A stretch of 64,000 nucleotides of DNA from positions 9,300,001-9,364,000 of the forward strand of contig JAHCVI010000001.1 of the NCBI GenBank assembly GCA_019096155.1, written 5' to 3'. This DNA comes from Staphylotrichum longicolle (taxonomy: Eukaryota; Ascomycota; Sordariomycetes; Sordariales; Chaetomiaceae). A model generated the notes under the pieces. That model made no database searches, was not told where the DNA came from, and saw nothing but the letters and a program-made list of their open reading frames with translations. Positions 32,751 through 42,863 of the stretch are shown here, piece by piece. Made by a program: the position numbers and the translations under genes. Position 1 is the stretch's first letter; every line of letters begins with the position of its first letter.

Positions 32751-33962
32751 TCACAAGGCTCGCACGTGCTTCAAAAGCCTCCTGTACTTTTCCAGCGCGA
32801 CCTTTCGGTCGTTGGCCTTCCACCTCAGCCTCTGGTCCTCATCAATCGTGATGGCGTCGGCATCCATCCCCGCCATGGTCCCGGGGGCCGGCGTCACGGG
32901 CACCGCCTGCCTGAGCAGGTCCTTGAGCAGCGTCTTGTGCGGGATGCTGCACCACTCGGCCTCGTAGACCAGCCACTCGCCGAGGCTCTTGAGCTGGGGC
33001 TTGTGGTCGGGCTTGAGGCCGCCGCCGGCGCCGCAGCTCAGCCGGGCGAGGCACCCGACCAGCATCACCCAGGCCGACACCTCGGCGGCGCTCGTCGACC
33101 CGGGCGGCTGCCGGAACTCGACGGTCCCGTACCCGCCGCCCTCGGTGAGGCCGACGAAGCTCCACCGGTAGGCGTCGTGCACGAAGTCGTTGCCGGGCTT
33201 GGCGCCCAGGGCGGCGCCCGTCGGCGAGAGCGCGCTGCACAGGTTCATGCGCATGCCGAGCCCCGCGAACGTGGTCTGCGCGTCGACCTGGCCGAAGCAC
33301 TCGGCCATGGACATGCCCGCGAAGTAGCGGTTGTTCCGGTTGCTCTTGGCCCAGACGCTCTTCCTCCGGTAGGGCGGGACGAGGGCGTCGAGGCAGCGCT
33401 CAAAGTAGAGGGCCGACTTGGCGAGCCCCTTGGCCTGGTCGAGCTGCCAGAACCCGGTTTCCGGGGTGATGTGGATGTGGGTGAAGCACTGGTGGGTGGT
33501 GGTGAGCTCGAAGTGGCTGTTGAGGGTGCGGAAGACGGCGCGCAGGTCGCTCTGCCAGGCCTCGGCGCGCTTGGAGAAGCGGAAGAAGGGCGAGACCAGC
33601 TTCATGCCGAAGTGGTGGTCGCGCGGGCGCGAGGGGATGCACAGCTCCGAGGCGACGCTCCACTCACGGGAGGAGACTGGTGATGTGGGACCGCTAGGGA
33701 CGTGGTTGGCAATGCCGGCGCGGGTGAGCTGGCTGCTGATCTCGTCCTCAAGGCCAGCCACGGTCTTGTGGTTGCGCTTGCGGCTGCGGATGACGAGGCC
33801 GAGCTCGACGCAGAAGCGGAAGTCGGGGGCCTCCACGCGCTGTCTCTCCTTCCGCCGGTGATGGTGGGCGTTGACGCCAGCGGGGTGGTGGTGGGCCTGG
33901 GGTTCATTGAGCCGAGTCCGGTGATGAGCCGGCTCGGGAACGGCGTAGGTGTAGTGCGGCAT
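32751..33962 (-). CDS. amidoligase-family protein (COOH-NH2 ligase fold)
   Basis: A single exon of 403 residues from the ATG at 33962 (MPHYTYAVP). The frame is open 11 codons further up, but those residues look non-coding. Amidoligase_2-type landmarks occur in order: FRFCVELGLVI (first strand with the conserved Glu), WSVASELCIPSRP...FGMKLVSPFF, CFTHIHITPE (family HVH-like strand), and TVEFRQPPGSTSAAEVSAWV near the C-terminus. A His-rich loop follows the first 30 residues. The superfamily includes glutamine-synthetase-like folds that make amide bonds between carboxylates and amines. Fungal members are common but uncharacterised, so the substrate is unknown. There is no signal peptide, so it is probably cytosolic. 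Confidence 0.82.
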   Translation of the reverse strand: MPHYTYAVPEPAHHRTRLNEPQAHHHPAGVNAHHHRRKERQRVEAPDFRFCVELGLVIRSRKRNHKTVAGLEDEISSQLTRAGIANHVPSGPTSPVSSREWSVASELCIPSRPRDHHFGMKLVSPFFRFSKRAEAWQSDLRAVFRTLNSHFELTTTHQCFTHIHITPETGFWQLDQAKGLAKSALYFERCLDALVPPYRRKSVWAKSNRNNRYFAGMSMAECFGQVDAQTTFAGLGMRMNLCSALSPTGAALGAKPGNDFVHDAYRWSFVGLTEGGGYGTVEFRQPPGSTSAAEVSAWVMLVGCLARLSCGAGGGLKPDHKPQLKSLGEWLVYEAEWCSIPHKTLLKDLLRQAVPVTPAPGTMAGMDADAITIDEDQRLRWKANDRKVALEKYRRLLKHVRAL

Positions 33963-35451
33963 CGTGGGCGACAGTCGGCGAGTGGCCGTACACACGCGGG
34001 CATAAAGAGAACGAGACGGGATGGCGTGGTCTTGAGGTCTTGAGGGTGTTATCTATCGATGATGGCTGGTGGTGACACACACGGCGACGACAGAGGGTCG
34101 TGTTCAAGTCGGCGAGTGAATTGGTCAATGGCATGACCCAATGTGGTCGGGGCCGGGGGGGAGGGGCCCCTATATACACAAGGGCGGTCCATGATGGCCG
34201 TGATCTGAGGCAGGGCGCACATGCTGCAGATTTTGAGTGTTCTGCCTAGAATGGTGGGAAGCAAGGAGGACGGAGTCACGGTGAGGAGTCTGAGGACGTG
34301 ACTTGCATCCCGCAGATCGGATCAAGGACCGCGGGCGGGTGGGGCTCCCGAATGGCTCAGCCGGCGGCTGAGGGGGAGGGAGCCAGTCTGAATCCGGTCT
34401 GGGCCCCTCAAATTGCATGCCGATTGACAAAGACGCAGAAGGTGGGGGAGGGGTTGTCGGCCGCTGGAAATGGCCGCCAGGCAGCAGCCAGCGAATGGGG
34501 TCGCACAATGCCACGAGGCAGCACACAAGGTGAAATTGCTCAGGTTTGGGCCCAGGCAGGAGGCCCCGCTCGGCGGTCTGCACTGCCTTCCAAAACTATG
34601 TGGGTGGCCTGGCCGATCTGTGCGGTCCTCAGTCCGGCCGATCTGTCGGGCCGCTCAGCGGTTATGGCGCAGCTCGCAGGGGTTACTCAGCCTCTTTTCG
34701 TGCATCATTTCGAATGCATTGGACGACAATGCCGCAATGTGAGCATCTAACGGACCCGACAGCTTGGAACCGAGCTCTTGGTGAAGTCGACGCTGACCAT
34801 GAACGACGATTTCGGCTCGAGGTTTTGTTAGGCGCGCGACTAATCAACACTGAGATGGCCACACAGATTCGCGGCAGGAGGCTCACACGCGCCTGGTTGA
34901 GGAAGCGAGCCAACAAAGGTACACCGTGTTTCACTTACACGGAGTCATGAAAACCAAAATGGTTCTAGAAAGCCGTGACCAGGATTAACAAAGGAAGAGG
35001 AAGAGTTTTATTCACACTTTTTCTTTTTGCTAAACTGCCGAGACGCTCGTGCGTGAAATGTTGGTCCAAGTCGATGAACCATTCCCCTGAGCCTGGCACA
35101 TGACGACGGCCGCTGCGGCCACGAGGCTCGCGGTCGAAATGGCAGGGCTTGTTTCAGGAGGCGCGCAGCAGTGGCCGGATGTATCGCAACGAGCCAGTCA
35201 GAACGGCTTTTGGAAAACTCATCTGCCCAGTTGTGCCATTCATGAAAGACCAGGCTCTACACCACAAGGCTCTTGTTGAGCTGCAAAACTGAGAGTGTGA
35301 CCGCTGATGTGAACGATTCTCGCGTGTAAATTTCAAACCCGATGTTGACCAAGGCTCAGGGTATCCTCCTACAAGCTTGTTTCCCTTTAACAACAATTCT
35401 GCACGACGCAGCCATTCTTCATGACTGAGATCCCTCCTAGCTCCTGTCCTC
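33963..35451. promoter_or_regulatory. intergenic with TATA element of amidoligase gene
   Basis: A TATATA element at about 34171-34177 (minus orientation GTGTATATAGG) is 210 bp upstream of the amidoligase ATG and is a plausible TATA box. The rest of this 1.5 kb, up to the 3' end of the lactate dehydrogenase gene, shows no recognisable gene. Confidence 0.45.
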
Positions 35452-36453
35452 TCAGAGCTCGGCGCGGATGTTGCCGCGCTGATCCTCCACAAGATGAGGT
35501 GAATCCTCCAGGGCTGACAACACCTCCTTGATGCTGAGAGCCGAGCGCCTCAGCGCTTCCTGCTCCGACTGGGCCAGGAGCAGCGGGACATCTTGGTGCG
35601 CCCCACGTCGGTTCAGCTTGCAGGGCATGCTCAGCGCCACGTCTTCGACCCCGCCGTACGTGCCGACCCGCGACACGGTCACGATGGCGTCGCTGTTGGT
35701 GACAATGGGCTGCAGGATGCTGACGAGCACCGACGCGACACCGTAGTTGGTCTTGCCCTTGCGCTGGATGATCTGGTAGGCGGCTTCCTTGGTCCTCTTG
35801 GCGCAGGCCTCGAGCTTGGACTCGTCGTACTCGACCCCCGCCGCCTGGCAGTAGTCCTTGAGCCGCATGCCCGCGATCGTCGCCAGCGACCACACCGGGA
35901 GCTGGCTGTCTCCGTGCTCGCCGACGATGACGGCATGCACGTTCCGCGGATTCACCCCGTAGTGCTTGCCCAGCTCGTGCCGGAACCTGGTCGTGTCCAT
36001 GGCCGTGCCGGACCCAATCACCCTCTCCAGCGGGAACCCGGACAGCCGATGCGCCGCATGGGTGAGCACGTCCACGGGGTTAGTGGCGACGATGAGGATG
36101 GTGTCGGGCGCGTGGTGCGCAATGCGCGGCACGACGTCCTCGAAGAGCGCATAGTTGGTCTTGACCAGGTCAAGGCGCGTCTGGCCGGGCTTCTGGTTGA
36201 CGCCGGCCGTGATGACGACGGCGGCGGCGTTGGCGCAGTCCTCGTAGTCGCCGACGCGCACGCGCGCCTGTGCAAAATGCGCGGCGTGGCTCAGGTCCAT
36301 GACCTCGCCCTGCGCGCGGTTCGTGTCGATGTCGATGAGCACGATGTCGGCGGCGAGCCCGTCGAGCAGCAGGGCGTAGGCCGTCGTGACGCCGACGGAC
36401 CCCGCGCCGACGACGACGATCTTGATGGACTGGGACTGCGTTAACCTCGCCAT
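35452..36453 (-). CDS. L-lactate dehydrogenase, NAD-dependent
   Basis: A single exon of 333 residues, minus strand. The Rossmann motif VGAGSVG (15-21) is followed by the NAD-selecting acidic strand end LIDID. The substrate loop NQKPGQTR has Gln87 at the position that distinguishes lactate from malate dehydrogenase (Arg in the latter) and catalytic Arg93. Asp153 (GTAMDTTRFR) and His180 (GEHGDSQLPVWS) form the proton relay. It interconverts pyruvate and L-lactate in the cytosol. The loop and GEHGDS region look closer to bacterial LDHs than to animal ones, which is known for some fungal LDHs. It contains no intron and is very GC-rich. Confidence 0.93.
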   Translation of the reverse strand: MARLTQSQSIKIVVVGAGSVGVTTAYALLLDGLAADIVLIDIDTNRAQGEVMDLSHAAHFAQARVRVGDYEDCANAAAVVITAGVNQKPGQTRLDLVKTNYALFEDVVPRIAHHAPDTILIVATNPVDVLTHAAHRLSGFPLERVIGSGTAMDTTRFRHELGKHYGVNPRNVHAVIVGEHGDSQLPVWSLATIAGMRLKDYCQAAGVEYDESKLEACAKRTKEAAYQIIQRKGKTNYGVASVLVSILQPIVTNSDAIVTVSRVGTYGGVEDVALSMPCKLNRRGAHQDVPLLLAQSEQEALRRSALSIKEVLSALEDSPHLVEDQRGNIRAEL

Positions 36454-37262
36454 CTCAAAATGCCGACTGGTCGCTTACTCTAACATCAGCGGCGCCGGCT
36501 TGCAGAGGCATCGGAGGAGATTCCATTTGCTTGGGGTGGCTCATTGGGGCCAGGGTTACGGGAGGGGTTGAGTGAGGGTCGGAGGTGTCTTCGTGTTGGA
36601 GAGGGTCAGAGTTGGGATGCCAAGGCGCGCAGTGGCGGCGTCACAGTCTCTGGTTATAAGATACGATGTCGAATGAGGCTGTCTTGGCAAATCAGGTTGG
36701 GCCGCAAGATGACTCGCCGACTTCTCGTATGTCATGCCGCAAAGTGGTCCCTTTTAGTCTTTGCACATGTCGAATTTGAGAGTGGTAGTCTCTGCATTTG
36801 CAGCTGGAACGTGGCCTGACTGCGACTGCCATTTCTCGGCACTGCTTCGTTGCCTCGGTTTGACTGCCGAGGGAGCAAGCTGTGAGGATATTCTCATTCA
36901 GAAAACCAAGCTCGGCAGTGACCGACCAAGAGGTGTCATCTGATGAAAGGGTGGGAGATTTGATGCTCTGGCAATGGGCAGATGGAGGGTTAGGGTGGAA
37001 CGACAACCAAGAACAAAGAAACAAAGGAAAGTCGCTGATGTAATTGCCAGAACCAAGACCCCACTCACGGGAGGCCCCACCTTCGGGTGTGCATGCGCAC
37101 AGACCACTGTCCCCACTGTCTCGCTGCACTTGCGCACAAACCACATAACAGTCTGTGCGCTGTCTCACCCCCGGCTCCGCCATCGCGAGCTCCGCCACCC
37201 CCTGAGTCCCCCAATGAGAAAATACCGCGCACAGCTGCAATCCTTCAACAAACGCAGTAATT
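36454..37262. promoter_or_regulatory. intergenic between LDH gene and tRNA-Arg
   Basis: Presumed promoter of the lactate dehydrogenase gene (minus strand). No other gene was recognised. Confidence 0.4.
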
Positions 37263-37334
37263 GGCTGAGTGGCGCAATGGTAGCGCGTTACTTTCCGGTG
37301 GTAAAGGTTCTGGGTTCGAGTCCCAGCTTGGTCG
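37263..37334 (+). tRNA. tRNA-Arg (anticodon CCG), intronless
   Basis: A 72-nt cloverleaf fits. Acceptor GGCTGAG pairs with CTTGGTC (four Watson-Crick and three G-U pairs). The D arm is GCGC-AATGGTA-GCGC. The anticodon stem TTACT/GGTAA has loop TTCCGGT, giving anticodon CCG. The T arm is CTGGG-TTCGAGT-CCCAG. The B box GGTTCGAGTCC is a perfect consensus. A T-rich run starting near 37370 can serve as the RNA polymerase III terminator. It decodes CGG. The wobble-rich acceptor stem is slightly unusual, so a check of expression is sensible. Confidence 0.88.
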
Positions 37335-37933
37335 CATTCTGTTTCCATGTTTCCAACTTCGGACACATGTTTTTTCCCCTTTTTCGCCCCCCTTTTTCAA
37401 GACTTCCCCAGTTTCACCACACAACCGAGGTTTGCGGTTCCCCCGCAGTCCCCAGCAACTCAGGACTGAGCCCAGGCTTGCCCGGCGAGGTGAGACCCTA
37501 ATCACTCGAAAACCTTGTGCGTCTAAGTGCCATGAGGAGGTGATTAGGAGGAGAAGGAGGTTTCGTTGGCCGAGAACACAACTTCCAGGTCAGTTCCACG
37601 GCGGGGTTTACTCTCATTCTCGCCACTTCTGCGTTTGGTCAAGTCGTGACATTGATGAGAATTCTTTTCCCCACAAATTCGCTGGGAACTTCAATGGAAG
37701 CCTTTGTTCGTATCCTGCAAGACTGAACTAGCTGCAAACTGAACCGTTATTTGCCCTTCGGCAAACGCTGTCGCCTTTGTCACAACAGATGCAAGGTGCT
37801 GAAGAGACGACTGGTATCTTAACAAATCACTCCTCCGCGAGGGCACTGCCACCCTTACCCTTCCCACCCCCCACCCCCTTCTTCCTCTGGGCTGGCAGCG
37901 CAAGCCTCAAGCAGACTTTGGTCGTTTATCGAA

Positions 37934-38090
37934 GTCCGGCGCCCCTCGAGGATCGGGTTTCCCCAGGGGCAATGACAGCGTTCACCAAATCACTCAAACC
38001 ATTGCGATATCTCCATTTCTTAGCAAAGGTACTAAGAAAGTCTGAATGCTTGATTAGAATAAAGTGAAATGGAATCCAAGATCCTTTTCT
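37934..38090 (-). repeat. inverted repeat A, copy 1
   Basis: About 155 bp, largely identical (with scattered substitutions and small indels) to the reverse complement of 41981-42132. Shared words on the minus strand include AAGGATCTTGGATTCCAT, TTTGCTAAGAAATGGA and GGGGCGCCGGAC at the far end. Both copies are preceded, in their own orientation, by a purine-rich tract. Confidence 0.85.
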
Positions 38091-38450
38091 TCCTCTGTTC
38101 TCTTCCTCTCTTTCCTTCCTCTTTCTCCTTCCTCTCTTACCTTCCTCTCTATCCTTCCTCTTTTTCCTTTCTCTCTTTCCTTCTTTTCCCTCCCCTCTTC
38201 CCTTTCCTTTTTCCCTTTCCTTCCTCTTTCTCCTTCCTCTTTTTCCTTTCTCTTTTTCCTTTCTCTCTTTCCTTGTTTTCCTTCTTTTCCTTCCCCTCTT
38301 CCCTTTCCTTTTCCCTTTCCTTTCTCTTTGTTCTTTCTCTTTTTCTCGTTCACTTTTTCCTTTCTATTTTCCTTTCTCTTCTCCCTTCTCATTTTCCTTC
38401 TTCTCTCTCCTTCGTTTTTTTCTTCAGTTCTGTTCTCTCCTTTCTCAATA
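38091..38450. repeat. polypyrimidine tract (CTTTCC-type), 360 bp
   Basis: Almost only C and T on the plus strand, with irregular CTTTCC, CCTCTTT and TTTTCCTTTC units. Open frames on both strands here (Ser/Leu/Phe on plus, Lys/Glu/Arg on minus) are low-complexity artefacts, not genes. The strand asymmetry could form triplex (H-DNA). Confidence 0.95.
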
Positions 38451-39254
38451 ACTTTCATTTGACATTGTTTTAGAACAATGAAACCGTGGACAAACTCACA
38501 AATCCAGAGACACCAACATACCTATCATCGGACTCTGTCCAGAGGGCGGCGATATGTTCGGGAGAAAAGCTAGTTTCACCAAACTGCAGCTCATGATGGC
38601 CCTGAGAGCGCTTGACGTGCATGGATGACACAAAGAGAACCACTAACCCTCTAGACAGTGATCAACAAGCCCAAGCCTCGGCTTAGGAACCACTAAAAGT
38701 AAAAAGATCTTCGTGATTGATGTCTTAGAATAGGCACCTGCGTGCCACCCTACCCCTGAACTTGGAGTCGGTCGGTCGGGGCTGGCCGATCAGAGCTCAA
38801 CCTCTTGGGCGAAACACACACGGGCGAGGATTCACAGATCCCGATCCCAACACGATTCAACACCGCAAACAAACATCCCTCGATTAACACATCATGTGCA
38901 AACTCCTATTGCACTCATTCCCACTAGAATTACAGTGCATTTGATCATGTCAATCTGCTCCAGCTGGAAACTTTGGAGTTTTGCCAGAGTCCCGACGTTT
39001 ACTCGGGGAAAAAAGATAGATCAGTCACAGCAAAGCCGCAAAGTTTGGAATGATGATTTAGGTACTGTGCGTTGAATGCTTGTAGCGACATGCTCTGTCC
39101 GCTTCCTGCCCCATTTTCCAAGGCTTTTTCAGTCTCACCAGTTACGGGCGACTCGGACCGAACCCAGGCTCTGCCACCACACGAAATGGCTGCCTTTGGC
39201 TCGGGCGCCCCACGACCACTTTACAAAGTGGTCTATTGGTCTTGCACATATAGG

Positions 39255-39459
39255 CGCCGGTTCAGCCTCTCGGCGCGCAGACTGATCAGGCCAGGCACAC
39301 CGCTCCAACCACGCAACGGCCCGAAAATCGAAGAAAAGGGCATCGCCCGTGAGATCCCGCCTCTCCCGTCCACGCCCTTCCCGGTTACATTTTCGGCGGA
39401 CTCCGCTGGTTCGCCATTCCCTGGCTGACCGCCACCACGAGGGCGGCTTTTCTTCAACT
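39255..39459 (+). repeat. inverted repeat B, copy 1 (205 bp)
   Basis: Appears identical to the reverse complement of 42864-43068: the 68 residues encoded in one frame of each copy are the same. It begins CGCCGGTTCAGCC and ends CTTTTCTTCAACT. The sharp, equal boundaries of both copies point to a mobile unit or terminal repeat, and the identity to a recent origin. Confidence 0.9.
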
Positions 39460-40132
39460 GCCTACCTCCTCCGGTATAAGGGTGAGGCCCACGCCCAGCG
39501 CCGACATCCTATCATCCAGACATCCTAATATCCTGATATCCTGAAGAGCCGCTGCCGGGATATCTCCACTTAGGAGCAGCGCAGAGTACGAGCCTGCTCG
39601 GGACCGTTTCGCCGGTTAATTGCGGTAGCACCAGCAGTGCTTGTCACACGCGACACGACGACAGGAGCATGCCAGAGCGCCGTCCAGCACGATGACCCAC
39701 GGTTGGAACCAGCCCACCATGGAGCCCCGCCGTCGCCAGGTGTTGTTGATGTATGATGGAAGAGAGGGAAGGGAAAGGAATTAGAGACATATAGCTTGAC
39801 TCGGGCAGAAGGGAAACGGTCAGACTGGTTGATGTGGGAGTGTGGGAGAGATTGAAAGAAGGTGAGAATGTGAAGAATGGAAGATAATGGGCGGCTTCCA
39901 GATATGTGACTGCCCTTTTGATCTCTGGAAGGAAGTTACAACAGGTCCATTTTCCGGGCTTCTTTCAGTCAGGTCGCCCTTTTCCGCTCACGTTTGCCTT
40001 CTTCTTGTTATCATTCCTTCTGAGTCTCCACTTGAAATCGACTTCTCTTAGTTTCCTTTATAATCAGTAGTCGATGGACGCTAACTAACTTCCGTTTCCT
40101 TAGCAAAAGAAAAGTACCATACCGGCTCAACA

Positions 40133-40455
40133 ATGGCGGACAACAGCTGGGATCCGACTCCCTAGTCGGCTAGCGCTGCCGAGGCCCTCGAGGCCCAAGC
40201 CGTCGGCGGTTTCGATATTAGCGAGATGCAGGCGGCTCTGCATGCCAATGGCGACAAAGAAGAAGCCCGAGACTCCTGCTGGCTGGGCTCCGGAGGCTCT
40301 ACCTGCAATGGCGACAACAACAAGAAGCCCGAGACCCCCGCTGGTTCCGGCGACCCTGCCTGGCGACAACAAGACTGCCAACGGCGACAACAACAGCCCG
40401 AGACCCCTACTGATTAGGTTCCGGCGACTCCATACAACTACGAGTCATACAGCTA
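40133..40455 (+). pseudogene. decayed helicase-like N-terminal ORF, copy a
   Basis: The reading starts MADNSWDPTP, hits an in-frame TAG at 40163-40165, then continues AEALEAQAVGGFDISEMQAALHANGDK and, after a frame change and an internal duplication of the NGD-KKPETPAG segment, ends at VPATPYNYESYS-stop. The same words occur in copies b, c and d. From memory they resemble the N-terminal leader of a DEAD-box-type RNA helicase family that is repeated in some fungal genomes. The helicase core itself is absent. Confidence 0.55.
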
Positions 40456-40929
40456 GACAGACCGACCAGAATGTTCAAGTCCAGGATGCCCCCAAAGGCA
40501 ACGATTCGCACGCCTTCTGAGGTCTTGGTGACGCTGCGTTTGCCAAGATAATAAAGATTGGGAGCAATCTCTTCGTCGTTCTCAATCCTCTCCACGACGC
40601 GTATGAAGTAGGTCGGGTATAGGATCGCCATGCGCCCCTCAAGCAGGTCAGTGAGCTAAGCATCATCCTGTGCCTCACTAAAAAGATTCCCCGTCACAAT
40701 CGCAAAGCTGAAGATATTCTTGGCGTATAGCACTGAGAGTTTACTGAAGGCGGAGCGAGGCTAACCATTGATACTGTCGAAACCAAAGCTGATCTGTCCA
40801 GTACGAGTAATGTCGTTAAAGTAGAGGGTACGTCGGACTGACATGTTGGCAGCTATATTGCGAGCAAGGGCGTCAGAGCTGCCTGGCTACATATGAGTGA
40901 GAGTGGAAAGCCAGGCTATCGCTTACGGT

Positions 40930-41090
40930 TGGGAGTGCCACGCCAAAGTTGATGGATGGAGAGGTCGGCGACACTGGTGCTAGGTCGGGGTTCTCTGCTT
41001 GCGACTGGGAGGGCAACGCCAAAACCCATGACTGGGAGGGTAACGCCAAAACATATGACTGGGACAGAGAAGTTGGCGAGCCTGGCAATC
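40930..41090 (+). pseudogene. decayed helicase-like ORF, copy d
   Basis: Contains DGEVGDTGA, then an internal direct repeat CDWEGNAKTHDWEGNAKTYDWDREVG, in which the DWEGNAKT unit is duplicated. The words match the DWEGND-YGWDGEVGD segment of copy c. It is not a functional frame. Confidence 0.5.
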
Positions 41091-41269
41091 GCGTCAGGCA
41101 GGGCATCGATGTCAGCAAGTACCTTATATATGAGTTACCACGGCGCTTACACTTGGCCGTTAGGAAGTACCCTAGTTATACACTTTCATCAAGGCAAGAT
41201 CCCCATATCAGGACCAATGCCCTATGTATTATAGCCCAGTGCGCAGAGCAGTATTGATGTAATGTGATG

Positions 41270-41400
41270 TGGGTTTCATGGAGACGGCAGTGTTAAAACT
41301 GCCAACAGTTTGGGCCTCGAGGGCCTCGACACTGCCGAGACCGTCTGCTGGCGCTGTCGATGCCCTTGTGTCCCAAGCCAGTGGTGTCTTCTTACTACGG
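41270..41400 (-). pseudogene. decayed helicase-like ORF, copy b
   Basis: A minus-strand reading holds SVEALEAQTVGSFNTAV, which corresponds to AEALEAQAVGGFDI of copy a. Only this short part is left. Confidence 0.5.
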
Positions 41401-41493
41401 ATACCCCCGCTGCAGTCCGATATTGTCTTGATGAAACGGCTGTCGCTGCTGAGAAGGGAAACAGAAGTTAGTTTGGTGTTCACTTATCACCGG

Positions 41494-41579
41494 CTGGTAA
41501 TCATGACGTACACTTCCCATCATTCCCATAAAAGCTGCTGCTGTTTTTATGACCTTGGCGTGGTGGTTTGTGTATTCCG
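41494..41579 (+). repeat. direct repeat C, copy 1
   Basis: About 85 bp similar to 42657-42740 (shared CTGGTAATCAT-A, CA-CATTCC, GCTGCTGCT, GTGGTGGTTTGT). It lies at the 5' side of minus-strand copy b, as copy 2 does for copy c, so both came from one duplicated unit. Confidence 0.75.
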
Positions 41580-41679
41580 TCAGAAAGGGAGAAACTTGAC
41601 ATAGTGGTTTGTGGATTCCGTCAAAAGGGAAAGAAACTTGACGTGATGGTGCTGTGGATTCCGTCAAGAAGGAAAGAAG
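41555..41679. repeat. 41-42 bp tandem repeat, three copies
   Basis: Units start at 41555, 41596 and 41638 and share the core GTGGTTTGTGNATTCCGTCA followed by a purine run (A/G with AAAC). They have diverged by a few substitutions. Confidence 0.8.
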
Positions 41680-41980
41680 AGGGAAAGGAACGAAGAATAA
41701 CAGATGCAATCATCTCGAGAAGAGAGAGGCTTCTGCCCGTCCTGGATAATTAGAGACAAAAAAGACTTACCAGAGAGGAAGAAAGGGAGGAGGAAAGGGA
41801 GAAAGGAAAAGAGGAAGGTCTTGCTGTCGGCTTTCCCCGCGGCACAGTGACCACCAAAGCGCCGTCCGCCTCATACCGTACCGCATTGCCGCCCGGACCT
41901 CTCTCTCCGCATATTTCCCCAGACTCAACCGTTTGATGAGCCGGATGCTGGTTAGAAAAGAGGAAGGAAAAAGAGGAAAA

Positions 41981-42132
41981 AAAGGATCTTGGATTCCATA
42001 TCACTTTATTTTATCAAGCATCCAGACTTTCTCGGTACGTTTGCTAAGAAATGGAAATGTCGCAATGGTTTTGGTGATTTTGTTAGACGCTGTCAATGCC
42101 ACGAAGGAAACCCGATCCTAAGGGGCGCCGGA
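41981..42132 (+). repeat. inverted repeat A, copy 2
   Basis: Reverse-complement partner of 37934-38090. It is preceded by purine-rich stretches (41766-41819 and 41953-41980), which are much shorter than the expanded tract beside copy 1. Confidence 0.85.
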
Positions 42133-42373
42133 CCCAGTCGGATCGACCCTAGCCACCTCTACCGCCGTTATCAGCACCCCAACCGCCGGCGCCGACGTCA
42201 TCGCCAGCATCACCGGTATCACCAGCATTGCCAGCATCGGCGCCATTGGTGCCCTCAGCACCCCAACCACCGCCGCCAGCGTCAGTGGCAATACCAATGC
42301 CAACAGCATTGTCGTCCTCAAAGTCCGAATCAGCCTCGAACTTCAGATTGGTCGCCGTGGCACCTGGTCTCAG

Positions 42374-42640
42374 TCAGGGTCCGAGTAAGAACTCGCCGAA
42401 GAGCTCGATCTCGAAAGCCGTAAATTCGGGACTAGTGTCGCCAACCTCTCCGTCCCATCCATATGTGTCATTTCCCTCCCAATCATGAGAGGCACCCTGG
42501 CTGTAAGACTCGTAATTGTAGGGAGTCGCCGGGACACAGCCAGCTGGGGTCTCAGGGTTTTTCTTATTCTCGCCATTGGCAGGCAGAGCCGGCCGCACCT
42601 CGCCAGTGTCGAAGCTGCCCACGGCTTGGGTCAACAACAG
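42374..42640 (-). pseudogene. decayed helicase-like ORF, copy c
   Basis: The best preserved copy on the minus strand: QAVGSFDTGEVRPALPANGE, KKNPETPAGCVPATPYNYES, then ASHDWEGNDTYGWDGEVGD and FEIELFGEFLLG. It corresponds to the segment before the helicase core in the putative parent protein. It has no start and no core motifs. Confidence 0.55.
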
Positions 42641-42656
42641 AATCGATAGGAAGAAC

Positions 42657-42740
42657 CTGGTAATCATAACATACACTTTCCATCATTCCGATGATGGCTG
42701 CTGCTCTTTTTGGTAACGTGACGTGGTGGTTTGTACATTC
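42657..42740 (+). repeat. direct repeat C, copy 2
   Basis: Partner of 41494-41579, in the same orientation. Confidence 0.75.
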
Positions 42741-42863
42741 CGGAAGCGAGCTGCTGCAAACCACCGAAAGCACGATGGTTTACCAAGAGCTAGTACGGGA
42801 TAACTTTGGCTCGAGACGTACGCTCTATCATAGAGACTTGCATTTGTTCGCGGTAGATCTTCT

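Noticed and set aside
35452..36453. LDH as malate dehydrogenase
   Set aside because: The specificity position is Gln (NQKPG), not Arg as in malate dehydrogenases.
38054..38473. Open frames over the pyrimidine tract (about 130 codons on both strands)
   Set aside because: They are made only of Ser/Leu/Phe/Pro or Lys/Glu/Arg from a simple repeat. Low complexity explains them fully.
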